In this document: one piece after another, positions 1 through 7,527 of the stretch | Layout: every line of letters begins with the position of its first letter | Position numbering within the stretch: the first letter of the stretch is position 1 | The notes under the pieces: model-generated | Seen by the model: only the letters and a program-made list of their open reading frames with translations | Database searches by the model: none | Told to the model about the DNA's origin: nothing | Source: an uncultured Lachnospiraceae bacterium | GTDB taxonomy: Bacteria > Bacillota > Clostridia > Lachnospirales > Lachnospiraceae | Reading direction: 5' to 3' | Assembly: GCA_910578345.1 (NCBI GenBank) | Contig: CAJTRA010000001.1 | Location: 12,679-76,678, forward strand | DNA: 64,000 nucleotides | Program-made: the position numbers and the translations under genes

Positions 1-3
1 TAG

Positions 4-66
4 CACCTAACACCTAACACCTAACACCTAACACCTAACACCTAACACCTAACACCTAACACCTAA
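4..66. repeat. Heptamer tandem repeat, 9 copies of CACCTAA
   Basis: Nine perfect head-to-tail copies of the 7-bp unit CACCTAA run from base 4 to base 66. The array may extend beyond the window, because base 1 falls only three bases before the first full unit. It lies about 100 bp beyond the 3' end of the membrane acyltransferase gene, in DNA with no convincing gene. Seven is not a multiple of three, so a coding role is unlikely. Copy number probably varies by slippage. Confidence 0.95.
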
Positions 67-165
67 GACAGGCTAACACACTCCACAGAAGAATGCAAAT
101 GCTGTCATCCTAAATTATCTGTAACAACTCGCTAAATACCATAAGGATAAACCAATGGCATTAAG

Positions 166-1401
166 TTAAACAGGACGTGCCTTTCGCTTCCTGATCACGC
201 ACTCGCCAAGATACCTTACCCCCAGCGGCAGCATGACTCCCGCCGCCAGATAAACCATCTTGAAATGCTCTGCCCCATTGACAAGATAAATATAATCGAT
301 GTTCGTATAAAACTGTCCCAGATCAAAATCACCGCAAAAATCTGTGCAAGCTGCCACGCCCGCCAGAATCATTTTGATCAGCAGAAAAACCAGCACATGA
401 TGCATCATCACTGTATAAGTATGCTGCCCCATATATCGGATCAATCTGCCTGACTTTGCCACAGGCGTAAGCACCTTGGCAATCCGAAGCCAAAATGCAA
501 TTCCTGACACTATTGTCACATATGGAATCACCGGACCATTGGCGAATCCTGTGCACCACACGCTGCTAAAAGCCAGTCCGTTACAGCATAAATGCAGGAT
601 TACCTGCACCGATAACAAAACTGCAAAATAAGGCAGATTCCCTATCGTATCATGTCTCTCCAGTTTCCTCCTGTAAACCTGTCCCATCTGAAAGCAGGGA
701 TACAGGAAAAGGATTCTGCCCGGCGCCTTATAATCTCCCCAGACATGTCCGCCGATTGCCAGACAGACTACCGCAATTCCGACAAGCAGACTGCCGCACA
801 GGTAAAACCATTCCAGTGCACCCAAATCACGCGGCTCGCCATCGATGGTCTGGCCGCCTGTTTCAGTCCTTTTCCGCTGAGGCAGCATTTGCAGGACTCT
901 CCCGGTCAGGATCCGCATAAACAGATTCATCACTTCTATGACAAACAACACCGGCACAAACCACGCCGCATAATTGTAGATAAACTGATACCCATGCAGA
1001 AAAGGTGCCAAAAACAACGTCCGAATCCCAATCTCCTCTCCCATGCAAAATCCCTTCGCCCGCAACAGCCATGCAAACAGGCCATAGAGCAGGTTCCAGA
1101 TGAAATATGGCATAAGAAGACGCCTTATCTTTTTCTTCAGATAAGGGATCGGATGTTCCTCTGCGCTTCCCTGATAGAAATAACCAGACACAAACAGAAA
1201 CAACGGTACATGAAAAGAATAATAGGGAAACAGGCCTCCAAACGTCATGATCTCATAACCCAGATGCCCCGCCACTACCATAATGATCGCCAGCCCCGCC
1301 AAGAGGCCAAACGTCATGTTATATTCTGTTTCCTTTCTTTCCGGCGTTCCCAACATATGAATACCCATTTGTTTCTTTCTGTTTCGTAATCTGCTTCTCA
1401 C
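166..1401 (-). CDS. Acyltransferase family 3 (OafA/YrhL-type) integral membrane protein
   Basis: This is a polytopic membrane protein of 411 residues, the usual size for acyltransferase-3 proteins, which move acyl groups onto cell-surface sugars or peptidoglycan. The family hallmarks are an N-terminal histidine in the first membrane segment (VVAGHLGY, about residue 46) and the following FHVPLFLFVSGYF block. About ten hydrophobic segments follow. A GTG start is chosen because GGAAAGG lies 7 bases upstream; a later ATG at residue 29 would remove a charged 28-residue leader and is the main alternative. The acyl donor and acceptor cannot be told from sequence. Confidence 0.85.
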   Translation of the reverse strand: MRSRLRNRKKQMGIHMLGTPERKETEYNMTFGLLAGLAIIMVVAGHLGYEIMTFGGLFPYYSFHVPLFLFVSGYFYQGSAEEHPIPYLKKKIRRLLMPYFIWNLLYGLFAWLLRAKGFCMGEEIGIRTLFLAPFLHGYQFIYNYAAWFVPVLFVIEVMNLFMRILTGRVLQMLPQRKRTETGGQTIDGEPRDLGALEWFYLCGSLLVGIAVVCLAIGGHVWGDYKAPGRILFLYPCFQMGQVYRRKLERHDTIGNLPYFAVLLSVQVILHLCCNGLAFSSVWCTGFANGPVIPYVTIVSGIAFWLRIAKVLTPVAKSGRLIRYMGQHTYTVMMHHVLVFLLIKMILAGVAACTDFCGDFDLGQFYTNIDYIYLVNGAEHFKMVYLAAGVMLPLGVRYLGECVIRKRKARPV

Positions 1402-1501
1402 ACTATTGCCTTTCCATGTTTTTCAGTATATCATAATCCTTGATGAAATGTTATGCGAATTCAGCATAACCGTTTCTGAAACCGAAAGGCAAAATACACC
1501 T

Positions 1502-2659
1502 ATGATAACGATACTTAATCCACGGAATCGCAAATACGAAATCGCAAAATCCAGATTTAACAATCCTAATACTCCTGTGAAAATGCGCACTGTCGCGTTA
1601 TTGTTTCCTATCATAACGCTTGTACTAATATTATCCGGCTGTTCCTTCCATGTTCCTGCCGCCGATGCACTGTCTGATGCTTCCAGACATATGGATCATG
1701 CTAATAACAGCAGTTCTCCTAATACAGCACATCCCGGACCGGTCACGGAATATCTGCGCGTCTCAGAGCTTGTGCCGGAAGCGGACACGGCTCTCTTAGA
1801 GTCAGAACCTGCTGTGAACCCGTATCCGGATCTGAGCGTACCGACCTATCTGACGAAAGTGGACGATACTTATTTTCTGGTAGACTGTTATCATAACCAG
1901 GTTATCTATCACGATAATCTGGAGGACCCTCTTTCTATGTGGAAGGTTATGACAAACGAGATTGACAGGGGGCATACCCTTGCAAGTGACGGCGACGTAT
2001 ATCTGATCGACGATACCGAACAAAACCGCATTCTAATCTTTGAACAACAAGGGGAGCGCTATGTCCACACACAGACCTTCTCTGAGATCGGCACCAGGCC
2101 CCACTACATCATCTACGACGACGCCACTGACACCTTCTACGCCTGGAGCTCCATGACCGGAGAAATGTATCTCTTCCGGCACGGTCCAGATGATACACGG
2201 ATGTATCTGACCGAGATTCGCAAAATAGAATCGCTGGACCGTACCTATGTCCGTTCCTTTACCATTATCGAAAATGATATTTATTTCGTATCCGGAAACT
2301 CATCGATCCTCTGTGCGGATCTGGCCAGTTTCGAAGTAACTGCGGCCTACCCTGTCCCAGCTTCTATGGCCGGCATGATCCAGTTGACAAAGATCCAGGA
2401 CTATTTCTATCTTACGATCTCCACAGACGACTCCGGCAGCCAGGACTACGCCACGATCATCCGCACACATAACTTGTCTTCCCTAAAGGATGGCGGTTAC
2501 GAAGATATCTATAACTATTTTATCGGCGGCGGCACGCCCTACTATCTTACCGAAGCAGATAACGCTTACTATTTAACAGAGCACCGACTTCCCGGCCATT
2601 CTCTCTGGCGTTTCCAGGTGGAGGATAATGAGATCGTTCAGGTAGAGCCCATCTACTAA
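1502..2659 (+). CDS. Predicted lipoprotein, possible beta-propeller, unknown function
   Basis: An N-terminal hydrophobic stretch ends in the lipobox LILSGC, so the product should be lipid-anchored outside the membrane. The body has repeated aromatic/aspartate segments (TYFLVDCYHNQVIYHD, GDVYLIDDTEQNRILIFE, NAYYLTEH), which suggests blades of a beta-propeller. I do not recognise a family. The start is uncertain: ATG at 1502 has GAAAGG 12-13 bases upstream, whereas ATG at 1583 gives a classical short signal peptide but lacks a ribosome site. Its stop overlaps that of the convergent NYN gene by two bases. Confidence 0.7.
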   Translation: MITILNPRNRKYEIAKSRFNNPNTPVKMRTVALLFPIITLVLILSGCSFHVPAADALSDASRHMDHANNSSSPNTAHPGPVTEYLRVSELVPEADTALLESEPAVNPYPDLSVPTYLTKVDDTYFLVDCYHNQVIYHDNLEDPLSMWKVMTNEIDRGHTLASDGDVYLIDDTEQNRILIFEQQGERYVHTQTFSEIGTRPHYIIYDDATDTFYAWSSMTGEMYLFRHGPDDTRMYLTEIRKIESLDRTYVRSFTIIENDIYFVSGNSSILCADLASFEVTAAYPVPASMAGMIQLTKIQDYFYLTISTDDSGSQDYATIIRTHNLSSLKDGGYEDIYNYFIGGGTPYYLTEADNAYYLTEHRLPGHSLWRFQVEDNEIVQVEPIY

Positions 2660-3693
2660 ACCTGCTGCTCCTCGCCAAACCTTACTTTCCTGGCATTGAC
2701 ATCCCCATAGAGCTCCAGATCCGGTATTGCCTGTAAGAACTTGGTGAATTGGGAATAGCCATAGTTCTTAGGCTGAAATCCCGCATATTTGCGGTGTACA
2801 CTATTGCTAAGTTCATTCACCCGCATCCCTTTCCTGCCGGTAAGCTTCACAAGCGTCTTGATATAATCCGTGATCTCTTCCTCTGACTCCCTGTTTTCCT
2901 TCAACTCCACATTGATCCTTGTATTATTCTTGACCAGCTTCAAGCTGGGAATCTCCTCCAGGAAACGGGATAACAGACTATATCCATAATTTCGCACATC
3001 AAAGTCCGGATACTTGTTCAGCAATCGACTGCCGATCTCCCCAAGTCCTGTCTCCTTATCTTTATTTTCATTCTCTGTAATAATGTTGATAATCGCACTC
3101 TCTATGACTTCCTTGCTGATCGAGGTAGATTCCTTCTCTTCAGCCGCCTTCCTGGCCGCCGCCTTTTTCCCCTTAGTCTTGCCACCCAATCCGCGGGATG
3201 TCCCGTGGGCGCTCTCGCTTGCTGCTTCCTGCGCTTCCTCCTGGAGTTCCTCATCATCCTCATCGATCAGATTCTCCAGAACCGTGAACTGAGAACATGC
3301 GGTACGAAATGACCTGGGTGTCTTTTCCTCACCCATACCAACCACACTCATACCCGATTCCCGCAGGCGGATCGCAAGTCTTGTAAAATCCCCATCGCTT
3401 GAAACAATACAGAACCCGTCCACATTTCCTGTATATAAAATATCCATGGCATCAATGATCAGTGTGGAATCTGTCGCATTCTTACCCACGGTATTACTGA
3501 ACTGCTGCATGGGCGTGATGGAATTCTCCATCAGCTTATTCTTCCATCCTTTCGCCTGGGTGCTTGTCCAGTCACCATAGGCTCTGCGGTACGTAACAAT
3601 CCCATGCTTTGTCATTTCATCCATGATCGCTGAAATATATTTTGAAGAAATATTGTCTGTATCGATCAAGATCGCGAATCTCTTATCTTCCAT
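2656..3693 (-). CDS. NYN domain protein with two OST-HTH/LOTUS domains
   Basis: Residues 1-140 form a NYN (PIN-like) nuclease domain with the acidic residues expected for metal binding: D11 in ILIDTDN, D75 in the ATDSTLIIDAMD segment and D100/D102 in VSSDGDF. A charged linker follows, with a Lys/Ala-rich stretch near residue 175. Two LOTUS-type winged helices then occupy about residues 195-265 and 275-345, both with the NYGY signature (VRNYGYSLLSRF, PKNYGYSQFTKF). This is the LabA/DUF88 architecture, thought to bind RNA and in some members cleave it. AGAGGAG precedes the ATG. The physiological target is unknown. Confidence 0.9.
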   Translation of the reverse strand: MEDKRFAILIDTDNISSKYISAIMDEMTKHGIVTYRRAYGDWTSTQAKGWKNKLMENSITPMQQFSNTVGKNATDSTLIIDAMDILYTGNVDGFCIVSSDGDFTRLAIRLRESGMSVVGMGEEKTPRSFRTACSQFTVLENLIDEDDEELQEEAQEAASESAHGTSRGLGGKTKGKKAAARKAAEEKESTSISKEVIESAIINIITENENKDKETGLGEIGSRLLNKYPDFDVRNYGYSLLSRFLEEIPSLKLVKNNTRINVELKENRESEEEITDYIKTLVKLTGRKGMRVNELSNSVHRKYAGFQPKNYGYSQFTKFLQAIPDLELYGDVNARKVRFGEEQQV

Positions 3694-3864
3694 TTAAAAA
3701 CGCTCCTCTTTTTATTATGTTAAATCATAATATAATCTATTTTTATTTTCTTTTACCAATTCCCGTGCATAACATAAGTCTGCTTGTGCTCTATCGTATT
3801 CTACCCTTATATATCATATGTTATAAATGTCCACTGCTCTTCCATACCGCAGATCTTTATAAAA

Positions 3865-3895
3865 GATCCCTTGAAATACAGCACTCCAAGGGATC
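3865..3895 (-). terminator. Intrinsic terminator after the cytidylate kinase-like gene
   Basis: GATCCCTTG and CAAGGGATC form a 9-bp stem with a 13-nt loop. Read on the minus strand the stem is followed by TTTT. It lies 19 bp beyond the kinase-like stop codon. Confidence 0.75.
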
Positions 3896-3913
3896 CTCTG
3901 ATCGTTATTGCAA

Positions 3914-4546
3914 TTATAACTGTATACCCGTCTTCATCTGAAGATATTCCTTGATCAGCTTAACACAATTATCCCAGCCAACCTTGGAACTATTTAATGT
4001 CAAATCATAATTTAGCGGATTCTTCCAGTCCCTTCCCCGCGTGTAATATTTATAATAATCCGAACGGTACTTATCCGTCTTGTGCACCAGTTCCCTTGCC
4101 CTGCTCTCTGTCACCTGCATTCTGTCCATAACAGTAGCTATGCAGTCTTTCTCCGGCGCTTCCACATACACACTAATCACATTCGGTTCTTCCCGCAGTA
4201 TATAATCCGCACACTTACCGATCACCACGCAGGATTCCGTCTTCGCCAATTCCCGAATGATCTCGGACTGAATATTAAATAAATTTATGTCCGATGTAAA
4301 TTCCTTATCCCGCGGCTCCACCACATAAGTGTAAGGAATCTTAATCAGGTGCTTCATCGCATAACTTCCGCGCAGTTTCTCATCCACTTCTGCAAACAAC
4401 TGCTTGTTGATGCCGCTGTATTCTGACGCCATATCGATCAACTGCTGTGCATAACAGTTAATTCCCAATTCCTCCGCAAGCTGTGTACCGATCGCTTTCC
4501 CGCCGCTGCCAAAACCTCGCGCGATCGTAATCACATAATTCTCCAT
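3914..4546 (-). CDS. Cytidylate kinase-like family protein
   Basis: A 210-residue P-loop protein of the cytidylate kinase-like family (Cytidylate_kin2 type). The phosphate-binding loop is GFGSGGKAIG near residues 12-21, a glycine-rich variant typical of this family. The C-terminal half keeps the YRSDYYKYYTRGRDWKNPLNYDL segment pattern of the family, with SSKVGWD near the end. It probably phosphorylates a nucleotide or related small molecule in the cytoplasm, but these proteins differ from true Cmk and the substrate is unproven. GAGGAGG precedes the ATG. It is followed by its own terminator. Confidence 0.85.
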   Translation of the reverse strand: MENYVITIARGFGSGGKAIGTQLAEELGINCYAQQLIDMASEYSGINKQLFAEVDEKLRGSYAMKHLIKIPYTYVVEPRDKEFTSDINLFNIQSEIIRELAKTESCVVIGKCADYILREEPNVISVYVEAPEKDCIATVMDRMQVTESRARELVHKTDKYRSDYYKYYTRGRDWKNPLNYDLTLNSSKVGWDNCVKLIKEYLQMKTGIQL

Positions 4547-4687
4547 AAGCTATTCCTCCTCTCCATCCTTCCTGCTGCTATACCAGATTTCTCAGTTCCA
4601 TGGCCGGATCCTGTGATGATTATCGCCTCATAGAATAACCCTTATCATAAGTTTATCATAAATTGGTCTCTGTTTGTATTGTAATTT

Positions 4688-5161
4688 TTATTTCCCGTTG
4701 CTGCAGTTGGCCGCATCGATCGCAATGACCAACAACAGGCCCATCAGTTCATCCGCGGGATCCACAATGTCGATGGCATACGTATCGCCCCAGTGGAGCA
4801 ACTGTTTCGAGATATGCAGTACCGCACTGCACCCGGAATAAACGTCATAGTCCCATCCCATAACGTCGCCTTCCGCCCGCCAGCCGTTGAAATCCACTTC
4901 ATATTTCGGCTTAAAAAGGGTAAAACGCTTCTCGATTCGCCCCCGTACCGCGCCGCCTGTCTCAATCTCAAACACAGGGAGCAGCGTCATCAGTTTTTCC
5001 CGGATCACACCCACTTCCCTATGCGCAGCGTCGTAAACATGCAGCCTGTGCCCTAATGCCAGGAATTCCGCCTTTACGAAATACTTCGCATTGCCGTATT
5101 CGTCATACACGTCATAAGTATCCGTCCAGGAAAACACTCTTTGTTTGATTAACAGCTTCAT
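4688..5161 (-). CDS. LURP-one-related (tubby-like fold) protein
   Basis: The 157-residue protein matches the LURP-one-related/YxjI family pattern throughout: an opening KLLIKQRVFSWTDTYDVYDE, then KYFVKAEFLALGHRLHVYD, the central KRFTLFKPKYEVDF, and a closing WGDTYAIDIVDPADELMGLLLVIAID. The family adopts a tubby-like beta-barrel with a central helix. Bacterial members have no established biochemical role and are sometimes suggested to bind membranes or lipids. GGAGGTG lies just upstream of the ATG. It is a single gene between the kinase-like gene and the sodium symporter. Confidence 0.85.
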   Translation of the reverse strand: MKLLIKQRVFSWTDTYDVYDEYGNAKYFVKAEFLALGHRLHVYDAAHREVGVIREKLMTLLPVFEIETGGAVRGRIEKRFTLFKPKYEVDFNGWRAEGDVMGWDYDVYSGCSAVLHISKQLLHWGDTYAIDIVDPADELMGLLLVIAIDAANCSNGK

Positions 5162-5268
5162 ACTTGCACCTCCATGTCATCTCTGACACAAATACCCATG
5201 AAAATTGTGAACCCCCTCTCATGTCTGGTATCCCTTCCGATCTCTGGGTAGTGAAACCATTATTATTT

Positions 5269-6627
5269 TTATCTGATCCATCCTTTTATCGTCAGAAAAA
5301 GCACCAGTATCGGCAGAATAAATGTCACATAGAAGCGCACCACCTTAGGCATCTTCAGCCCTTCTCCGGTATTGGCTTCCTTCAGATACTGATCAAATCC
5401 CCAGCCATATCTTGTCACGCAGAATAGCAGATAGATGAGCGACCCGGTCGGCAGGATCACGTTGCTGACCATGAAGTCCTCCAGATCCAGGATCGTACTC
5501 CCCTCACCAAGCGGCTGGATCACCGACCAGATATTGTACCCGAACACACAGGGCAGTGACAGCACAGTAAGCGCCGCCAGATTGACCAGACAGGACTTCT
5601 TCCTGCTCCAGTGAAAAAGATCCATACCGCAGGATATGATATTCTCAAACACCGCCAGAATCGTGGAAAATGCCGCGAACGTCATAAAGACGAAGAACAA
5701 CGTTCCCCACACGCGCCCGCCTGCCATATGATTAAAAATATTCGGCAGCGTAATGAAGATTAAACTCGGCCCCATATCCGGGCTGATATCGAAGGCAAAG
5801 CAGGTCGGGAAGATAATAAGCCCCGATACAAGCGCCACGAAGGTATCCAGCACTGCAATATTCACCGACTCTCCAAGCAGCGTCCGACTCTTGTCGATAT
5901 AACTGCCAAAGATGGCCATGGCGCCGATTCCCAGACTCAAGGTGAAAAATGCCTGATTCATCGCGGCCGTGATCGTCTCAAGAACCCCTACTTCCCGCAT
6001 CCTCTGCACATCCGGAAGCAAATAGAACTTCAACCCGTCTACGCCGCCCTCCAGCGTCATGCTCCGCACCGCCAATACTACAATGATGAAAAGAAGCAGC
6101 GTCATCATCACCTTGGTGATCCTCTCCACACCTTTCTGCAGGCCAAGGGAGCAGATCAGAATCCCCGCCGCCACGATGATCACCATCACCGCCGTCAGCA
6201 CCAACGGATTCTCCAGCATCCCCTGAAACATGCCTGCGACCTGTTCCTTGTCTTTGCCCGTAAATTTTCCGGTCAACATCTGGTAGAAATAGTACAGCAT
6301 CCATCCTGCCACCGTCGTATAGAACATCATCAACAGATAATTCCCCGCCATACCAAGATAGCCGTTCAGATGCCACTTCTGCCCCGGCTTCTCCAATTCC
6401 GTAAAGCTCCGGATCACACTCTTCCTGCTGGCGCGGCCCACCGCAAATTCCATCGTCATCACCGGCACGCCCATGGCGATCAGAAACAACAGATAGAACA
6501 GCACAAACATACCGCCGCCATACATCCCCGCAATATACGGAAATCTCCACACATTACCGATGCCGATCGCGCACCCCGCCGACAACAGGATAAATCCCAT
6601 CCGCGAACCAAGTTTTTCTCTCTCCAC
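5269..6627 (-). CDS. Sodium-dependent transporter, NSS (SNF) family
   Basis: A 452-residue transporter of the neurotransmitter:sodium symporter family, with about eleven to twelve hydrophobic segments. The first segment carries the LSAGCAIGIGNVWRFPYIAG block, which holds the unwound TM1 sodium and substrate site of LeuT-like proteins. The likely substrate is an amino acid taken up with sodium, but the particular one is unknown. The GTG start is supported by AGGAGG upstream. Confidence 0.93.
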   Translation of the reverse strand: MEREKLGSRMGFILLSAGCAIGIGNVWRFPYIAGMYGGGMFVLFYLLFLIAMGVPVMTMEFAVGRASRKSVIRSFTELEKPGQKWHLNGYLGMAGNYLLMMFYTTVAGWMLYYFYQMLTGKFTGKDKEQVAGMFQGMLENPLVLTAVMVIIVAAGILICSLGLQKGVERITKVMMTLLLFIIVVLAVRSMTLEGGVDGLKFYLLPDVQRMREVGVLETITAAMNQAFFTLSLGIGAMAIFGSYIDKSRTLLGESVNIAVLDTFVALVSGLIIFPTCFAFDISPDMGPSLIFITLPNIFNHMAGGRVWGTLFFVFMTFAAFSTILAVFENIISCGMDLFHWSRKKSCLVNLAALTVLSLPCVFGYNIWSVIQPLGEGSTILDLEDFMVSNVILPTGSLIYLLFCVTRYGWGFDQYLKEANTGEGLKMPKVVRFYVTFILPILVLFLTIKGWIR

Positions 6628-6922
6628 TTCCCTGTTCCTCCTACGTTTGATCCTACATGGTAACCCTTTTTACCTTCTCACAGATTCTACGCCAAATACC
6701 ATATCCTGACGGAAAAGTTACCATGGCGTTCTAAGTATATCATACTGGCAGGATTTTTTCAGTTTTTATTTTGCTATTCGCTGATTCGGTTTTTTGTGTT
6801 CTTTCCTTCTTTTACTCTTTTCCAAAATCTCTTTAACCGTTTTTCGTATTCTATCATCTGGGAACAAATCCAAAAACTGAAAATAAATATGCCAAAAACA
6901 GTAATTTATTATCAGTATTATA
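6628..6922. other. AT-rich intergenic stretch without a recognised gene
   Basis: This gap between the symporter start and the toxin-antitoxin-like unit is AT-rich. The part next to the symporter presumably holds its promoter, but I could not pick one with confidence. No ORF with a plausible ribosome site was seen. Confidence 0.5.
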
Positions 6923-6951
6923 TTGACTTTTCAGTCTCATTTCCGTATAAT
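6923..6951 (+). promoter_or_regulatory. Strong sigma-A promoter for the small membrane peptide transcript
   Basis: TTGACT (6923-6928) and TATAAT (6946-6951) are separated by exactly 17 bp, a near-perfect housekeeping promoter. The expected start is about 6958, giving a 5' leader of about 92 nt before the first ATG at 7050. Confidence 0.85.
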
Positions 6952-7049
6952 AATTACAAGTGTCGGCCTAAACGGTAAGCGGTTCACCTTTTGCCAAAAT
7001 GAGTACATTTTGAGAACTTCCCGGATATGTATTTGAGGAGGTGATACAT

Positions 7050-7082
7050 ATGGAAAATAAGAGTGAAAGGTACAAGATATGA
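7050..7082 (+). CDS. 10-codon leader ORF coupled to the small membrane peptide
   Basis: The ORF encodes MENKSERYKI. It has an excellent ribosome site, AGGAGG, 8 bases before the ATG. Its stop overlaps the start of the 44-codon ORF as ATGA (7079-7082), which implies translational coupling. The ribosome site lies in the loop of a perfect 8-bp hairpin formed by ATATGTAT (7025-7032) and ATACATAT (7044-7051). A second hairpin, CAAAATG with CATTTTG (6995-7012), lies further upstream. The peptide itself has no recognisable function. Confidence 0.55.
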   Translation: MENKSERYKI

Positions 7083-7213
7083 TATCGGAAACAGTCATAG
7101 GTGTCACGGGTATTGTAGTGACGATCATCAGTATTATCGTCACATTGATCAGTATCCTGCAATCCTGTGAGAGACGTAAGAATCAAAAAAGCAACCGCCG
7201 CTCCCCAAAGTAG
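7079..7213 (+). CDS. 44-aa single-span membrane peptide, candidate type I toxin
   Basis: The 44-residue product has one strongly hydrophobic segment (about residues 5-27, rich in Ile, Val and Thr) followed by a short basic tail (ERRKNQKSNRRSPK). That is the layout of type I toxin peptides such as Fst and holin-like toxins of Firmicutes, although no close family match is claimed. It may start through coupling with the 10-codon ORF or from its own GAAAGG 8 bases upstream. The last eleven codons are copied into the left arm of the terminator, so they are covered by the antisense RNA. If expressed alone it would be predicted to act at the inner membrane. Confidence 0.6.
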   Translation: MISETVIGVTGIVVTIISIIVTLISILQSCERRKNQKSNRRSPK

Positions 7214-7231
7214 TTGGTTGCTTTTTTGATT
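7181..7231. terminator. Bidirectional terminator shared by toxin and antisense transcripts
   Basis: AATCAAAAAAGCAACC (7181-7196) and its exact complement (7216-7231) form a perfect 16-bp stem with a 19-nt loop. Six A:T pairs give a U-run on either strand, so it can stop transcription from both directions. The stop codon of the membrane peptide (7211-7213) lies in the loop. Confidence 0.9.
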
Positions 7232-7277
7232 AACCAATAACCAAGGTGAACCGTTTGCTTTACGGCCGGCACCTTTT
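7181..7277 (-). ncRNA. Candidate antisense antitoxin RNA (about 97 nt)
   Basis: A strong minus-strand promoter predicts transcription from about 7277 leftwards to the shared terminator at 7181. The RNA has no ribosome site or ORF. It overlaps the 3' end of the membrane peptide transcript, including its last eleven codons and the terminator. Its 5' region carries the same GGUUCACCUU element found at the start of the sense transcript, which could pair with the ribosome site in trans. The antitoxin role is inference from this layout. Confidence 0.6.
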
Positions 7278-7283
7278 ATACTT

Positions 7284-7311
7284 ATTATAGCATTCTTCAT
7301 CAAAATGTCAA
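7284..7311 (-). promoter_or_regulatory. Strong minus-strand promoter for the antisense RNA
   Basis: Read on the minus strand, TTGACA (7311-7306) and TATAAT (7289-7284) are separated by 16 bp, both perfect consensus hexamers. The predicted start is about 7277. It faces the toxin promoter across about 320 bp. Confidence 0.82.
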
Positions 7312-7362
7312 CTGATATTCGTTCACAAATCCACTGACATTGATATTCGTGAAACCGTAAAG

Positions 7363-7527
7363 TTATCGGCTGAATGCCTGCAGCAGTGGAAGGGCACCGT
7401 GAATCGTAACGATTCGTTCACAGATCTGCTGATAATTGATACCTTCATGCATCCTATCCGAACGGAATGTGCAGTCAGTGTGCATTCCTGACCGCCAAAC
7501 AGTTACAACATCCTGATATGTTTTCAC
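7363..7527 (-). CDS. Possible 54-aa protein overlapping the capA-like stop
   Basis: A GTG start overlaps the stop of the CapA-like gene as GTGA (7524-7527), a common sign of coupling. The 54-residue product has ordinary amino-acid composition with a plausible C-terminal helix (NYQQICERIVTIHGALPLLQ). I recognise no family and no independent ribosome site. It could equally be the tail of a decayed gene. A 15-bp palindromic stretch, GAATCGTAACGATTC, lies within it. Confidence 0.3.
   Translation of the reverse strand: MKTYQDVVTVWRSGMHTDCTFRSDRMHEGINYQQICERIVTIHGALPLLQAFSR

Larger units (their letters stand above)
6962..7272. repeat. Inverted repeat arms at the two ends of the toxin-antitoxin-like unit
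   Basis: The left arm (6962-6990) and right arm (7243-7272) are imperfect inverted copies of a sequence of about 30 bp; the inner 11 bp, CGGTTCACCTT and its complement, are nearly identical. The arms are transcribed from opposite promoters, so both transcripts begin with nearly the same RNA sequence. It ends in GGUUCACCUU, whose UCACCU is complementary to the AGGUGA of the ribosome site at 7039-7044. Confidence 0.8.

Noticed and set aside
4..66. Telomere-like chromosome end
   Set aside because: The unit resembles telomeric DNA only superficially; coding sequence with normal bacterial signals follows and no terminal hairpin is visible.
652..1389. Long plus-strand frame opposite the acyltransferase gene
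   Set aside because: It mirrors a real membrane protein gene, has low-complexity His/Gln/Arg-rich composition and no ribosome site.
6968..7303. Minus-strand frame of 111 codons across the toxin-antitoxin-like unit
   Set aside because: It starts with TTG without a ribosome site and crosses both promoter-proximal repeats and the terminator; the 44-codon plus-strand frame with ribosome sites explains the locus better.
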